Below are positions 39,961 through 50,779 of a stretch of DNA of 64,000 nt, in pieces. The notes under the pieces were generated by a model. That model was not told the DNA's origin. It ran no database searches and saw nothing but the letters and a program-made list of their open reading frames with translations. Numbering within the stretch: position 1 is the stretch's first letter; each line of letters begins with the position of its first letter. Location of the stretch: NCBI RefSeq assembly GCF_900105355.1, contig NZ_FNSC01000001.1, positions 1,984,001 to 2,048,000 on the forward strand, read 5' to 3'. Both the position numbers and the translations under genes were made by a program. The stretch is from Pseudomonas anguilliseptica. GTDB lineage: Bacteria; Pseudomonadota; Gammaproteobacteria; Pseudomonadales; Pseudomonadaceae.

Positions 39961-39997
39961 GCCGAGCAGATTTTTTATTCAGAGCAGGAATTCCTAA

Positions 39998-40720
39998 ATG
40001 AAACGTCCTAGTGGCCGCGCCGCCGATCAGTTGCGCTCGATTCGCATCACCCGCAACTACACCAAGCATGCCGAGGGTTCGGTGCTGGTGGAGTTTGGCG
40101 ATACCAAAGTGATTTGCACGGTCAGTGTCGAATCGGGCGTTCCGCGCTTTCTCAAAGGCCAGGGCCAGGGTTGGTTGACCGCCGAGTACGGCATGCTGCC
40201 GCGCGCCACTGGCGACCGTAACCAGCGTGAAGCCAGCCGTGGCAAGCAGGGCGGCCGCACCCTGGAAATTCAGCGCCTGATTGGCCGTTCGCTGCGCGCC
40301 GCGCTGGATATGTCTAAGCTGGGCGAGAACACCCTGTATGTCGATTGCGATGTGATCCAGGCGGATGGTGGCACGCGCACCGCATCTATCACCGGCGCCA
40401 TGGTGGCGGTGATAGATGCGCTGAAAGTGATCAAGAAGCGTGGCGGCCTGAAAGGCGGCGATCCGCTCAAGCAGATGATTGCTGCCGTATCAGTGGGCAT
40501 GTATCAGGGCGAGCCAGTGCTGGATCTGGACTACCTGGAAGACTCCGCGGCTGAAACCGATCTCAACGTGGTGATGACCAGCACTGGCGGCTTTATCGAA
40601 GTGCAGGGCACTGCCGAAGGTGCGCCGTTCCAGCCGGCCGAACTGAACGCCATGCTGGCGTTGGCGCAGAAGGGCATGACTGAGCTGTTCGAGCTGCAGC
40701 AAGCGGCTCTGGCTGACTGA
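39998..40720 (+). CDS. rph: Ribonuclease PH
   Basis: Phosphate-dependent 3'-to-5' exonuclease that trims tRNA precursors. A 240-residue RNase PH-fold protein with [17 protein letters not shown] at the start, [24 protein letters not shown] in the core and the [10 protein letters not shown]-like segment ([19 protein letters not shown]) near the active site. Full length with no frameshift, unlike the E. coli K-12 allele. First of a short run of plus-strand genes. Confidence 0.97.
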   Translation: MKRPSGRAADQLRSIRITRNYTKHAEGSVLVEFGDTKVICTVSVESGVPRFLKGQGQGWLTAEYGMLPRATGDRNQREASRGKQGGRTLEIQRLIGRSLRAALDMSKLGENTLYVDCDVIQADGGTRTASITGAMVAVIDALKVIKKRGGLKGGDPLKQMIAAVSVGMYQGEPVLDLDYLEDSAAETDLNVVMTSTGGFIEVQGTAEGAPFQPAELNAMLALAQKGMTELFELQQAALAD

Positions 40721-40760
40721 TTGAGCTGTACTACAAGTCTGTAACGCAAGGAGAAGCACC

Positions 40761-41132
40761 ATGAGCGACGAGTCCCAAGCGCCACAGCCGGTTCCCGGCC
40801 CTGAAGCCCGCCAGTGGGCGATGTTCTGCCACTTTGCTGCCTTTCTCGGACTGGTGTTTCCCTTTGGTAATTTGCTTGGGCCGTTGATCGTCTGGCAGAT
40901 CAAGAAGGATCTGGATCCGTTCGTCGATGCTCAAGGCAAGGAAGCGCTGAACTTCCAGATCAGCGTGGCCCTGGCTGCACTGTTGTGCTTCCTGCTGATG
41001 GTGGTGGTGGTTGGCTTCCCGCTGCTGGTGCTGGTCAGCATCGCAGCGTTGGTGCTGACCATCATTGCCGGGATCAAGGCTAATGAAGGCCAAGCGTATC
41101 GTTATCCGTTCTGCTGGCGGCTGGTGAAGTAA
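40761..41132 (+). CDS. DUF4870 small membrane protein
   Basis: A 123-residue inner-membrane protein of the DUF4870 family (Tic20-like topology). It has an N-terminal ARQWAMFCHFAAFLGLVFPFGNLLGPLIVWQIKKDLDPFVD region, quoted only in part as the family hallmark, and then a pair of hydrophobic helices (LAALLCFLLMVVVVGF and LLVLVSIAALVLTIIAGI). AAGGAG is upstream. The function is unknown; the gene commonly sits between rph and crc in Pseudomonas. Confidence 0.85.
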   Translation: MSDESQAPQPVPGPEARQWAMFCHFAAFLGLVFPFGNLLGPLIVWQIKKDLDPFVDAQGKEALNFQISVALAALLCFLLMVVVVGFPLLVLVSIAALVLTIIAGIKANEGQAYRYPFCWRLVK

Positions 41133-41143
41133 TTTTTAGAAGT

Positions 41144-41163
41144 GAGAGGGCGTTGACCCTCTC
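41144..41163 (+). terminator. Stem-loop after the DUF4870 gene
   Basis: A perfect 7-bp stem GAGAGGG / CCCTCTC with a 6-base loop (CGTTGA), followed by TTGTGAG. The weak U-tract makes it a modest terminator candidate. Confidence 0.45.
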
Positions 41164-41186
41164 TTGTGAGCAGGGATGACGTGGTA

Positions 41187-41882
41187 ATGAACGCAAGGGT
41201 TATGTTGTTGGCGCTGCTGTGTCTGGGTTTGGCAGGCTGTGGTGAGGCGCCGGAGGCGCTGGCTGCCATCAGTGAGCGGGCGCAGGTACAGGCGCTCAAG
41301 ACTGAGGCGGAGCAGCTTCACGACGAAGGGCAGACAGGGCAGGCCATCGCCAAGTTCGAGGCGGTGGTAAAGAGTCCCGCCGTCAGTCCTGCGCAGAAGG
41401 CCGACGTCTTACGTTATATCTCGCTGGGCTATTACGAGTTGGGGGATTACCCACGTTCGGGCGAGTATGCCGCGAAGGCCGCGGCTCTCTATCCCGAGGG
41501 TAGCTACAACTATCTGGTGAACATGGCGGACGCCGATCTTATGCAGGATAGGGTCCCTGACGCCGTGGCCAAGCTTGAACGGGCCTTCGCGCTTGAGCCA
41601 CGCCAGTTGGCAGTGAATAACGTGCTGGGCCTGGTTTATCTGGGAGACAACGGCGCCGAGTACGCGGATTACGACAAGGCGCTGCCCTATAACAAGACCG
41701 TCTTCGAGATTGCACCGGGGCGGATCACCGAGATCGTGCTGGCGCGCAACTACCTGATGCTCGAGGACTACGCGCTGGCCGGGCAGCACCTGAGCGATCT
41801 CAGTCGGCGTTATGCGGATGATGCATACGTGCACAGCCTATTGGCTCAAGCGCAGGCTGGAGTCGACGCAGCAGGTGAGTGA
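41187..41882 (+). CDS. TPR-repeat lipoprotein
   Basis: A 231-residue protein with a lipoprotein signal (MNARVMLLALLCLGLAGCGE; lipobox LAGC). The mature part contains repeated helix-turn-helix units of TPR type (AEQLHDEGQTGQAIAKFEAVV, LGYYELGDYPRSGEYAAKAAALYP, LERAFALEPRQLAVNNVLGLVYL, LARNYLMLEDYALAGQHLSDL), so it probably scaffolds protein contacts in the envelope. The ATG at 41187 places the signal correctly; a GTG at 41166 is the alternative. Base composition looks slightly less GC-rich than its neighbours. No specific role can be assigned. Confidence 0.72.
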   Translation: MNARVMLLALLCLGLAGCGEAPEALAAISERAQVQALKTEAEQLHDEGQTGQAIAKFEAVVKSPAVSPAQKADVLRYISLGYYELGDYPRSGEYAAKAAALYPEGSYNYLVNMADADLMQDRVPDAVAKLERAFALEPRQLAVNNVLGLVYLGDNGAEYADYDKALPYNKTVFEIAPGRITEIVLARNYLMLEDYALAGQHLSDLSRRYADDAYVHSLLAQAQAGVDAAGE

Positions 41883-41897
41883 AACGCTGAAATAGAG

Positions 41898-41930
41898 ACA
41901 TGAAAGCCGGTTGATGCCGGCTTGTCATGT
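41898..41930. terminator. Bidirectional stem-loop between convergent genes
   Basis: ACATGA plus AGCCGG pairs with CCGGCT plus TCATGT (one- and two-base bulges), filling the gap between the TPR gene and the crc stop at 41931. There is no U-run, so termination strength is uncertain. Confidence 0.5.
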
Positions 41931-42710
41931 TCAGACGCTGAGTAGCCAGTCGTAGTCGACGATCAGCGGCGCGTGCTGCGAGAAGCGTGGCTGGCGCGGC
42001 AGGCGGGCGCTGCGGATGCTGCGGCGCATGCCGGGCGTGAGCAGCTGATAGTCGAAGCGGTAGCCGAGGTTGAGCAGTTCGGCCTGCTCGCTGTCCGGCC
42101 ACCAGCTGAACTGGTCGCCTTCGCGGCTGACTTCGCGCAGCGCATCGACATAGCCCATGGTGCCGATCACTTCATCCAGCCAGGCGCGCTCCGGGGCAAG
42201 GAAGCCTGGTGATTGCTGGCAGTCGCGCCAGTTCTTCACGTCGAGCTTCTGATGCGCCACATAGAACGAGCCGCAATAGATGTACTCGCGGCGCTTGCGG
42301 CGCTGCTTGTCCAAATAATGGGTGAAGTCGTCCATAAACTTGAATTTCTGATTCAAGCTTTCATCACCCTGCTGCCCCGAAGGCATCAGCATGGTGGCAA
42401 TACTTACTTTGTCGAAATCGGCCTGCAGGTAGCGCCCATAGCGATCGGCCATTTCAAAGCCGAGGCCGCTGATTACCGCCTTGGGTTGCAACCGCGAATA
42501 CAGCGCCACGCCACCTTGGCTTGGCACTTCTGCATCGCAGGCATAGAGGAAATAGCCATCCAGTTGGAGGGCTTGGTCGTCCAGTTCAAAGGCGGAGGCG
42601 CGGGTGTCCTGCAGGCAGATGACGTCGGCATTCTGTGCTTGCAGCCAACTGAGCAAACCGCGCTCGACTGCAGCATGAATACCATTCACGTTCACACTGA
42701 TGATCCGCAT
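41931..42710 (-). CDS. crc: Catabolite repression control protein Crc
   Basis: A 259-residue endonuclease/exonuclease-fold protein (MRIISVNVNGIHAAVERGLLSW, ending QHAPLIVDYDWLLSV). In Pseudomonas, Crc works with Hfq to repress translation of catabolic mRNAs bearing A-rich motifs; the fold is that of exonuclease III, but the family is reported to lack nuclease function. Here several residues of the nuclease active site deviate. It is divergent from pyrE across 93 bp, the order known in P. aeruginosa. The controlling RNAs (CrcZ type) are not in this window. Confidence 0.93.
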   Translation of the reverse strand: MRIISVNVNGIHAAVERGLLSWLQAQNADVICLQDTRASAFELDDQALQLDGYFLYACDAEVPSQGGVALYSRLQPKAVISGLGFEMADRYGRYLQADFDKVSIATMLMPSGQQGDESLNQKFKFMDDFTHYLDKQRRKRREYIYCGSFYVAHQKLDVKNWRDCQQSPGFLAPERAWLDEVIGTMGYVDALREVSREGDQFSWWPDSEQAELLNLGYRFDYQLLTPGMRRSIRSARLPRQPRFSQHAPLIVDYDWLLSV

Positions 42711-42803
42711 AAATGGCCCCCAAAATCACGTGCGTGTATGATACCCTAGCTCACCTCTATTAGCTAAATTACCTAGTAAATCCGTGCTGTCCGGGGCTTT
42801 TTA

Positions 42804-43475
42804 ATGCAAGCGTATCAACGTGACTTCATCCGTTTTGCCATCGAGCGTGGGGTTCTGCGCTTTGGCCAGTTCACCCTGAAATCCGGGCGTATCAGTCCTT
42901 ATTTCTTCAATGCCGGGCTGTTTGACAGCGGTTTGGCCCTGGCTCAGCTCGGGCGCTTCTATGCGGCGGCTGTAGTGGACAGCGGTATCGAATTCGATGT
43001 GCTGTTTGGCCCGGCATACAAGGGTATTCCCCTGGCGGCGACCACTGCAGTGGCGCTGGCCGAGCACCATCAGCGTGATGTGCCCTGGTGTTTCAACCGC
43101 AAGGAAGCCAAGGATCACGGCGAAGGTGGCACCCTGGTGGGTGCTCCGCTGGCGGGTCGTGTGTTGATCATCGATGACGTGATTACCGCTGGCACGGCGA
43201 TTCGTGAAGTGATGCAGATCATCCAGGCCCAGGGCGCGCAAGCCGCCGGAGTGCTGATCGCGTTGAACCGCCAGGAACGCGGTACAGGCGAGCTGTCGGC
43301 GATTCAGGAAGTCGAGCGCGACTATGGCATGCCAGTGGTGAGCATTGTGTCGCTCGAACAGGTACTGGAATATCTGGCAGAGGATGCTGAACTCAAGCAG
43401 TATCTGCCAGCGGTAGAAGCTTACCGTGCTGAATACGGATCTAACCTGCCGATAAGGTGCTGTATCGATGCATAG
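42804..43475 (+). CDS. pyrE: Orotate phosphoribosyltransferase, C-terminally altered
   Basis: Makes orotidine 5'-phosphate from orotate and PRPP in pyrimidine synthesis. [18 protein letters not shown] and the PRPP loop [16 protein letters not shown] are intact, and the catalytic lysines lie in [13 protein letters not shown]. The expected Pseudomonas ending is ...YGI at 213 residues. Here Y211-G212 is followed by ten novel residues ([11 protein letters not shown]) because one base is missing near 43438; the old stop TAA survives out of frame at 43442-43444. The lengthened gene overlaps the next start by 8 bp. Activity is probably retained. Confidence 0.95.
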   Translation: MQAYQRDFIRFAIERGVLRFGQFTLKSGRISPYFFNAGLFDSGLALAQLGRFYAAAVVDSGIEFDVLFGPAYKGIPLAATTAVALAEHHQRDVPWCFNRKEAKDHGEGGTLVGAPLAGRVLIIDDVITAGTAIREVMQIIQAQGAQAAGVLIALNRQERGTGELSAIQEVERDYGMPVVSIVSLEQVLEYLAEDAELKQYLPAVEAYRAEYGSNLPIRCCIDA

Positions 43476-44061
43476 ACCTGCCCTGACCTGCTGTTCGCTG
43501 TTGCTAGGCCTACTGCTGCCGGTTGTAGCGGGTGCGGCTGAGTTGTACCGCTATGTCGATGACAAGGGCACCACGGTGCTTAGCCGTCAGGGTGTGCCGC
43601 CGGAGCACATCAGCAAAGGCTATGAAGTGCTGAATGATCAGGGGCGAGTGATTCAGGTGATCCCGCCTGCCCCGAGCCCTGAGGAGATGAAGCGCATTCT
43701 TGCCGAAAAGGCCCGGGCCAGCTCTGATGCACAGCTACTGCGGCTGTACAGTACGCCGGACGAGGTCGAGCGTGCACGTGAGCGTAAGCTGGTCGAGCTG
43801 GATGGTCTGATTGGGGTGGCGCGCGGTAATCTGCAGTCGGTGCGTACGCAGCAGGCCAATCTGCAGAGTCAGGCCGCCGACCACGAGCGCGCTGGGCGTG
43901 CGGTGCCGGCGCATCTGCTGGCGCGGATCGATAATCAGAAAGCCGAACAGGCGCGCCTCAAGGGCGACATCCAGCGTTATCAGGCCGCGCGTAAAGAGGC
44001 GGACAGCAGCTTCAATGCTGGCCGTGATCGGCTCAAGGAACTGCTGGGCCGTAACCAGTAG
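43468..44061 (+). CDS. Exported DUF4124 protein with coiled-coil region
   Basis: A 197-residue secreted protein: signal [23 protein letters not shown], then a DUF4124 segment ([20 protein letters not shown]) and a long Arg/Gln/Glu-rich helical stretch (about 95-190) likely to form a coiled coil. Function unknown; such genes often follow pyrE in Pseudomonas. It overlaps the altered pyrE end and carries its own AAGGTG ribosome site inside the pyrE extension. Confidence 0.78.
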   Translation: MHRPALTCCSLLLGLLLPVVAGAAELYRYVDDKGTTVLSRQGVPPEHISKGYEVLNDQGRVIQVIPPAPSPEEMKRILAEKARASSDAQLLRLYSTPDEVERARERKLVELDGLIGVARGNLQSVRTQQANLQSQAADHERAGRAVPAHLLARIDNQKAEQARLKGDIQRYQAARKEADSSFNAGRDRLKELLGRNQ

Positions 44062-44063
44062 TT

Positions 44064-44510
44064 TTATTGCTCGGGCGCGCAGTGCTCAAAGGCCAGAATT
44101 TTCTCCTTCAACCATGCCGGTAGCGGACTGCTGCTGCGGCTTGTGCTGTCCGCGTGTACGTAAATCACTTCGCCGGCGGTCAGCGCCTGCTCGCCGCACC
44201 AGATGCCCACGGCAAAGCTCAGGCTGGAGCGGCCAAGGCGGGCGACGCGAATACTGATGTGCAGCTGATCATCAAAGCGTGCGGGTGCCAGGTATTCCAG
44301 TACGGTCTTGATTGCGAAGAAGTCGCTGCCGTTACGGCTCAGGTCATCCGGGTAGCGAATGCCCAGGGCGCGAAAGTATTCGGTGATGGCGACATCGGCA
44401 TAGGTCAGGTAGTGACCGTTGAACACGATGCTCTGCGGATCCACTTCGGCCCAGCGCACGCGCAGCGTGTGGAAAAAACTGAAGGCTTCGCGGGGCGGTA
44501 CGGTTGGCAT
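44064..44510 (-). CDS. Acyl-CoA thioesterase-like protein (4HBT/YbgC family)
   Basis: A 148-residue hotdog-fold protein. The catalytic-type Asp lies in LRVRWAEVDPQSIVFNGHYLTYADVAITEYF, the YbgC/FadM signature region, followed by the central helix and strands ending with GEVIYVHAD. Substrate acyl-CoA is unknown. The ATG at 44510 is chosen because AGAGGT lies 8 bases before it; the in-frame ATG at 44543 is a rival. It stands alone, convergent with the DUF4124 gene. Confidence 0.85.
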   Translation of the reverse strand: MPTVPPREAFSFFHTLRVRWAEVDPQSIVFNGHYLTYADVAITEYFRALGIRYPDDLSRNGSDFFAIKTVLEYLAPARFDDQLHISIRVARLGRSSLSFAVGIWCGEQALTAGEVIYVHADSTSRSSSPLPAWLKEKILAFEHCAPEQ

Positions 44511-44644
44511 GCGGTACACCTCTGGCTGGCAGTGCAGGTTCACTGAGCTTCGGTGTTGCGGCGGCCTGCTGCAAGAGTTGCAGCAGGCTATCAGGCGGCT
44601 GAATCAGCCAGGATAATCGGCTGATTCGCATTGCAGGTAGCGAC

Positions 44645-45577
<933 letters not shown>

Positions 45578-45581
45578 TCAA

Positions 45582-48179
45582 TCAGAACGGCAGGTCGAGG
45601 TCGGGCGCCGCGCTGTACAGCTGGGCGCGGAAGACTTCCTTGATCCGTTCGAGTTCTTCTTCGGTTTCCGCCTCGAAGCGCAATACCAGCACCGGTGTGG
45701 TGTTGGAAGCGCGCACCAGGCCCCAGCCTTTTGGGTAGTCGACGCGCACGCCATCGAGGCTAGTGATATTGCCTTCACCCCATACGCCGTCGCGCTGCAG
45801 GCGTTCGATGATGCTGAACTTGCTCTGCTCGGTGACCTGGATATTGATTTCCGGGGTGGCAATGTCGTTGGGGAAGGCGCTGAACACGTGTTCGGCGTTG
45901 CGGCGATCCTGGCTGAGGATTTCCAGCAGGCGCGCGGCGGCATAGATGCCATCGTCAAAGCCGAACCAGCGTTCCTTGAAGAAGATATGCCCGCTCATCT
46001 CGCCGGCCAGCAGCGCGCCGGTTTCCTTCATTTTTTTCTTGATCAGCGAGTGGCCGGTTTTCCACATCACCGGCCGGCCGCCGTAGCCGCTGATCAGCGG
46101 GGTCAGGCGGCGCGTGCATTTGACGTCGAAGATGATGTCGGCGCCGGGGTTGCGTGACACCACGTCCTTGGCGAACAGCATCAGCAGGCGGTCCGGATAG
46201 ACAACGGTGCCGGTATTGGTCACCACGCCGACGCGGTCGCCGTCGCCATCGAAGGCCAGGCCGATGTCAGCTTTCTCGCTTTTCACCTTGGCGATCAGGT
46301 CCACCAGATTTTCCGGCTTGCCGGGATCGGGGTGGTGGTTGGGGAAGTTGCCGTCGACTTCGCAGTACAATGGAATGACCGAGCAGCCCAGCGCCTCGAT
46401 CAATTGCGGGGCGATCACTCCGGCCACGCCGTTGCCGCAATCGACTACCACGCGCATGGGCTTGGCCATGGCGATATCGTCGCGGATCTGCGTGAAGTAG
46501 CGTTCCAGCACATCAACCTGTTCGACCGTGCCGACACCGCTGGCCAGGTCGTTGTTGTCGATGCGTGCTTTCAGGGCCTGGATCTGTTCGTTGGCCAGGG
46601 TGTCGCCGGCGATGACGATCTTGAAGCCGTTGTAGTCGCGCGGGTTATGGCTGCCAGTGAGCATCACTGCTGATTTACCAGTGAGGATATGCCCGGCGTA
46701 ATACACCACGGGCGTCGGCACCATACCGACATCGCTGACGTTACAACCGCAGTCGAGCAGGCCCTGGATCAGCTGCTGCGCAAGCTCTGGACCGGACAGG
46801 CGACCGTCGCGGCCGACGGCGATGTTCGGCTCGCCCTGGGCCAGGCTCTGCGAGCCGATGGCGCGGCCGATCCAGTAGGCGGTTTCGGCGTTCAGGGTGC
46901 GGCCGACCACGCCGCGAATGTCGTAGGCGCGGAAGATATCGGCGGGCAGCTTGGGCGCTTTCGCCTGCACGGGAGCGGGCGCCGGCTCATCGAGGCCAAG
47001 CAGGTCCTGATCTTCGTCGAGAATATCGATGTCGAGGATGTCGGTGTCCTGAAACAGTGGGTCGGCCATGGCGCTGGCAGGCGTCTGCATGGCGGCGACT
47101 CCTGGATTGGCTGCACCTGCATTGGCCGTCGGGGCGGCGGCCTGTTCAGTGGCGCGGCGCGGCATGCGCGCGAGGTTCTGCGCGAGGATATCCAGAGCGG
47201 GCAGGCTCAGGCTAAAGGCTTTGACGGCCTTGCCTGCGCTCAGCTCCTTGAGCATCTGCCCCAGTTGCAGCACGTCGTCACGCAGGTGACGTTGCAGATT
47301 GCTCTGCAGCAGGTAGAGGCCGGCAATTGCACCAGCCAGGGCCAGCAGCCCGGCGATGGCCAGTAGCAGCGGCGAGAATACCGGGTTGGTCAGTGACGGG
47401 CCGGGGGTAAAGCTGACTGTCCAGTTGGGGTTGCCGGTGCTAAATGCTTGCGCGGTGCCTTGCGCGTCGCCGCGCTGGGCGAGGACCTGGGCCGCGGTGT
47501 TGTTGAACTGCTGGATCAGCTGGATCTGGCCGATTTCGGCGGGCATCACCGGCAGACTGGCGAGCAGGCGCTCCAGGTCCACGGCCAGCAGCAGCGTGCC
47601 ATGCAGCGGCTCACCTTCGCTCAGGCGCAAGGGCGCGGCGCTATACACCAGCCAGCGTTGGCCGACCTTGTAGGCCTCCGGTGCGGGCGTCTGGCCGTTT
47701 TCTGCACGGCGCAGCATGTCCAGTGCGGCGAAGTTCATCGGCGCGCTGCGGCCCATGTCATGCACAGCCTGGCCGCGGGCGTTGAGGTGCGCGTCGACCA
47801 CCCCGTGCCAGTAAGTGAGATTGCGTTCGGCGTTGCGGATCTGATTGATGTCCTGGCTTTGCAGGGCTTGTAGCAGTTGCGGGTTGCGCGCGGCTGCTTG
47901 GGTGTCGGCGCTCAGTTGCTGCAGGGCTTTCTGCAACACGGTCGCCTGACCGCCACCCCAGGCTTGGCTGAGTTGTTGCAGCTGCTGTTGGTAGGCGCTG
48001 TTGAGCGGCCCGAACCAGAGCAACGCACCGGCCAGAATGATGCCGGCCAACGCCGCCAGCACACCTGGCAACAGGGCGTTGGGGCTGTTCTTGGCCGCTT
48101 TGGCGGCGGGGGCACTGGTCAATTGGGCGCTGGCGGTTACTCCGTCAGCGTCCTTGGCCGTGCGCTTGAAGAGTTTCAT
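45582..48179 (-). CDS. algC: Phosphomannomutase/phosphoglucomutase AlgC, long membrane-anchored form
   Basis: Interconverts hexose 6- and 1-phosphates for alginate, LPS, rhamnolipid and trehalose. The C-terminal half (about 400-865) is the alpha-D-phosphohexomutase, with the phosphoserine loop VMLTGSHNPRDYNG, the metal loop FDGDGDRVG and the sugar loop GEMSGHIFFKERW. The N-terminal half has two membrane helices (about 35-55 and 270-295) around a periplasmic segment, then an Ala/Pro linker. ATG at 48179 (GGAG upstream) gives 865 residues. In classical AlgC numbering the enzyme begins at an internal start; here that position is GTG (46970), giving 462 residues, without a clear ribosome site. 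Confidence 0.95.
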   Translation of the reverse strand: MKLFKRTAKDADGVTASAQLTSAPAAKAAKNSPNALLPGVLAALAGIILAGALLWFGPLNSAYQQQLQQLSQAWGGGQATVLQKALQQLSADTQAAARNPQLLQALQSQDINQIRNAERNLTYWHGVVDAHLNARGQAVHDMGRSAPMNFAALDMLRRAENGQTPAPEAYKVGQRWLVYSAAPLRLSEGEPLHGTLLLAVDLERLLASLPVMPAEIGQIQLIQQFNNTAAQVLAQRGDAQGTAQAFSTGNPNWTVSFTPGPSLTNPVFSPLLLAIAGLLALAGAIAGLYLLQSNLQRHLRDDVLQLGQMLKELSAGKAVKAFSLSLPALDILAQNLARMPRRATEQAAAPTANAGAANPGVAAMQTPASAMADPLFQDTDILDIDILDEDQDLLGLDEPAPAPVQAKAPKLPADIFRAYDIRGVVGRTLNAETAYWIGRAIGSQSLAQGEPNIAVGRDGRLSGPELAQQLIQGLLDCGCNVSDVGMVPTPVVYYAGHILTGKSAVMLTGSHNPRDYNGFKIVIAGDTLANEQIQALKARIDNNDLASGVGTVEQVDVLERYFTQIRDDIAMAKPMRVVVDCGNGVAGVIAPQLIEALGCSVIPLYCEVDGNFPNHHPDPGKPENLVDLIAKVKSEKADIGLAFDGDGDRVGVVTNTGTVVYPDRLLMLFAKDVVSRNPGADIIFDVKCTRRLTPLISGYGGRPVMWKTGHSLIKKKMKETGALLAGEMSGHIFFKERWFGFDDGIYAAARLLEILSQDRRNAEHVFSAFPNDIATPEINIQVTEQSKFSIIERLQRDGVWGEGNITSLDGVRVDYPKGWGLVRASNTTPVLVLRFEAETEEELERIKEVFRAQLYSAAPDLDLPF

Positions 48180-48223
48180 GCAGCGTCTCCTCGGCAATTC
48201 ATTCTGGAATTAGATTAAGGCAA

Positions 48224-48679
48224 TCAATGGCTACCGGAGTGGCCGAAGCCGCCTGCGCCGCGTTGGCTCTCATCAAACTGTTCAACCAGCTCGAAATGCG
48301 CCTGTACCACCGGTACCAGAATCAGTTGCGCGATACGCTCACCGATAGCGACGGTGAAGGCGCTCTGCCCACGGTTCCAGCAGGACACCATCAATTCGCC
48401 CTGGTAGTCCGAGTCGATCAGGCCGACGAGGTTCCCCAGGACGATGCCATGTTTGTGACCCAGGCCCGAGCGCGGCAGGATCATCGCGGCCAAACCGGGG
48501 TCACCGATGTAGATCGACAGGCCGGTAGGGATCAGTACGGTTTGTCCGGGTTCCAGCACCAATTCCTGCTTGAGCATGGCGCGCAGGTCGAGGCCAGCGG
48601 AGCCTGGCGTGGCGTAGTGCGGCAGGGGAAATTCATTGCCCAGGCGCGGGTCGAGAATCTTGGCTTGTAAGGCGTGCAT
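48224..48679 (-). CDS. dut: Deoxyuridine 5'-triphosphate nucleotidohydrolase
   Basis: Trimeric dUTPase that keeps uracil out of DNA and supplies dUMP. All five motifs are visible, among them [34 protein letters not shown] and the C-terminal [10 protein letters not shown] loop. 151 residues. Between coaBC and algC on the minus strand, the conserved order. Confidence 0.97.
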   Translation of the reverse strand: MHALQAKILDPRLGNEFPLPHYATPGSAGLDLRAMLKQELVLEPGQTVLIPTGLSIYIGDPGLAAMILPRSGLGHKHGIVLGNLVGLIDSDYQGELMVSCWNRGQSAFTVAIGERIAQLILVPVVQAHFELVEQFDESQRGAGGFGHSGSH

Positions 48680-48705
48680 ATCGGACTCGGTTCTGTAAGT
48701 GGGTG

Positions 48706-49914
48706 TCAGCAGTTGGCCATGCGATCGGCAATAAAGCTCACCAGCTGACGGGCAATCTTGTTCTTGCTGGTCTGGGCGAAGCTGCTTTGTTGAAGTTCAC
48801 GGTCGATGATGGTGATGGCGTTTTCTTCGCTGTTAAAGCCGATGCTGGGATTGGCCACGTCATTGGCGACGATCAGGTCGAGATTCTTGTCACGCAACTT
48901 GCGCGAGGCGTATTCCAGCAGGTTCTCGGTTTCGGCGGCAAAACCGACGCTGAACGGGCGATCAGAGCGCCCCGCAAGGGTGGCGAGAATATCAGGGTTG
49001 CGCACCATTTGCAGGAGCAGGCCATCACCACTGGTGGGGTCTTTTTTCAATTTGTGCTGGGCGACCACTTCCGGGCGGTAATCAGCGACGGCGGCCGCGG
49101 CGATCAGCAGGTCGCAGGGCATTGCGGCTTCACAGGCGGCAAGCATGTCGCGGGCGCTGGTGACGTTGATGCGGGTGACGCGCTCGGGGGGGGGCAGGTG
49201 CACCGGGCCGCTGATCAGGGTGACCTTGGCCCCTGCTTCGGCAGCGGCTTCGGCGAGGGCAAAGCCCATCTTGCCGGAGCTGTGGTTGGTGATGTAGCGC
49301 ACCGGATCAATGTTTTCCTGGGTCGGGCCGGCGGTGATCAGCACATGCTTGCCGGTCAGTGCCTGATGCTGGAAGCAGTCGGCGGCACATTGCACCAGTT
49401 GCTCGGCTTCGAGCATGCGGCCCAGGCCGACATCGCCGCAGGCCTGGCTGCCGGCGGCAGGGCCGAACAGGTGCAGGCCGCGTTGGCTCAGCAGTTGGGC
49501 ATTGGCCTGGGTCGCCGGGTCGCGCCACATGGCCTGGTTCATGGCCGGTGCTAATGCCACAGGCGCATCGGTGGCCAGTACCAGGGTGGTCAGCAGGTCA
49601 TCCGCGACGCCCTGGGCCAGGCGCGCCATCAGGTCGGCAGTGGCGGGGGCGATCAGCACCAGATCAGTCCAGCGTGCCAGCTCGATATGACCCATCGCGG
49701 CTTCGGCTTCGGGGTCAAGCAGGTCGAGGTGTACCGGATGCCCGGAGAGGGCCTGGAGGGTCAGCGGGGTGATGAATTCGCGACCACCTTTGGTCATGAC
49801 CACGCGCACGTCGGCGTCCTGGTCCTTGAGTCGGCGAATCAGCTCGGCACTCTTATACGCGGCAATACCGCCGCCCACGCCAACAATGATGCGTTTCCGA
49901 TACAGCCGCTGCAT
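48706..49914 (-). CDS. coaBC: Bifunctional phosphopantothenoylcysteine decarboxylase/synthetase CoaBC
   Basis: Two consecutive steps of coenzyme A synthesis. The N-terminal flavin decarboxylase domain (about 1-185) has [18 protein letters not shown], the catalytic His in [10 protein letters not shown] and Cys in [10 protein letters not shown]; the C-terminal synthetase domain (about 190-402) starts [27 protein letters not shown]. The ATG at 49914 gives 402 residues; the longer start at 49959 is rejected. Divergent from radC. Confidence 0.96.
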   Translation of the reverse strand: MQRLYRKRIIVGVGGGIAAYKSAELIRRLKDQDADVRVVMTKGGREFITPLTLQALSGHPVHLDLLDPEAEAAMGHIELARWTDLVLIAPATADLMARLAQGVADDLLTTLVLATDAPVALAPAMNQAMWRDPATQANAQLLSQRGLHLFGPAAGSQACGDVGLGRMLEAEQLVQCAADCFQHQALTGKHVLITAGPTQENIDPVRYITNHSSGKMGFALAEAAAEAGAKVTLISGPVHLPPPERVTRINVTSARDMLAACEAAMPCDLLIAAAAVADYRPEVVAQHKLKKDPTSGDGLLLQMVRNPDILATLAGRSDRPFSVGFAAETENLLEYASRKLRDKNLDLIVANDVANPSIGFNSEENAITIIDRELQQSSFAQTSKNKIARQLVSFIADRMANC

Positions 49915-50104
49915 AGGCCTGCCTTTTATAGAGATGGATATACACCGCGACGCTGACACCTCCCCAGGTCAGGCGCCGCGCAAAAGTTGGGCTACGATAG
50001 CACAAGGGTTGTATGCGAGTAGCGCTGCCAAATGCTTGCCTGGCTTGGCTTTGCGCGCGCTGGCGTGGCGCGTTGTCGCGCCTTTTAGCACACATGGAGG
50101 TGTG

Positions 50105-50779
50105 ATGAGTATTCGTGATTGGCCTGCGGCAGAGCGCCCGCGGGAAAAGTTGCTGGCACAGGGCGCAGTCACCCTGACCGACGCGGAGTTGCTGGCGATT
50201 TTCTTGCGCACCGGGGTGGCCGGGCAAAGCGCGGTTGATCTGGCGCGTCATCTGTTGGGGGATTTCGGCAGTCTACGGGCCTTGTTGCAGGCGGATCTGC
50301 CCTCGTTCAGCCAGCGCCTGGGCCTGGGGCCGGCCAAATTCGCCCAGTTGCAGGCGGTGCTGGAGATGGCGCGTCGTCATCTGGCCGAGCAGTTGCGCCG
50401 GGATTCGGCGCTGGAAAGCCCGCAAGCTGTGCGTGATTACCTGAAGGCGCTGCTGCGCCATGAGCCGCATGAGGTATTTGGCTGTTTGTTTCTCGATGCC
50501 AAGCACCGTGTGCTGGCGTTCGAGGCGCTGTTTCACGGCTCCATCGACAGTGCCAGCGTTTATCCCCGGCAGGTGGTCAAGCGCGCCTTGGCACACAACG
50601 CGGCGGCACTGATTCTGACCCATAACCATCCGTCCGGTGTTGCCGAGCCCAGTCAGGCGGATCGGGTGCTAACCCGTCGCCTGAAAGAAGCACTGGAGCT
50701 GGTGGATGTGCGCGTACTCGACCACTTTATCGTTGGCGACGGTGAGCCGCTGTCGATGGCCGAGTACGGCTGGCTTTAA
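50105..50779 (+). CDS. radC: RadC-family JAB-domain protein
   Basis: 224 residues: a helix-hairpin-helix-like N-terminal half and a JAB1/MPN metalloprotease-like domain with the zinc motif HNHPSG (in [18 protein letters not shown]). Despite the name, E. coli RadC is no longer thought to act in the SOS repair pathway originally proposed; the function is unresolved. GGAGG precedes the ATG at 50105. Its end overlaps by 4 bp the end of the convergent peptide-binding gene. Confidence 0.93.
   Translation: MSIRDWPAAERPREKLLAQGAVTLTDAELLAIFLRTGVAGQSAVDLARHLLGDFGSLRALLQADLPSFSQRLGLGPAKFAQLQAVLEMARRHLAEQLRRDSALESPQAVRDYLKALLRHEPHEVFGCLFLDAKHRVLAFEALFHGSIDSASVYPRQVVKRALAHNAAALILTHNHPSGVAEPSQADRVLTRRLKEALELVDVRVLDHFIVGDGEPLSMAEYGWL

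Noticed and set aside
42804-43475. Frameshift pseudogene call for pyrE
   Set aside because: Active-site motifs and the first 212 residues are intact; only the final residues change, so it is kept as a functional, altered gene.
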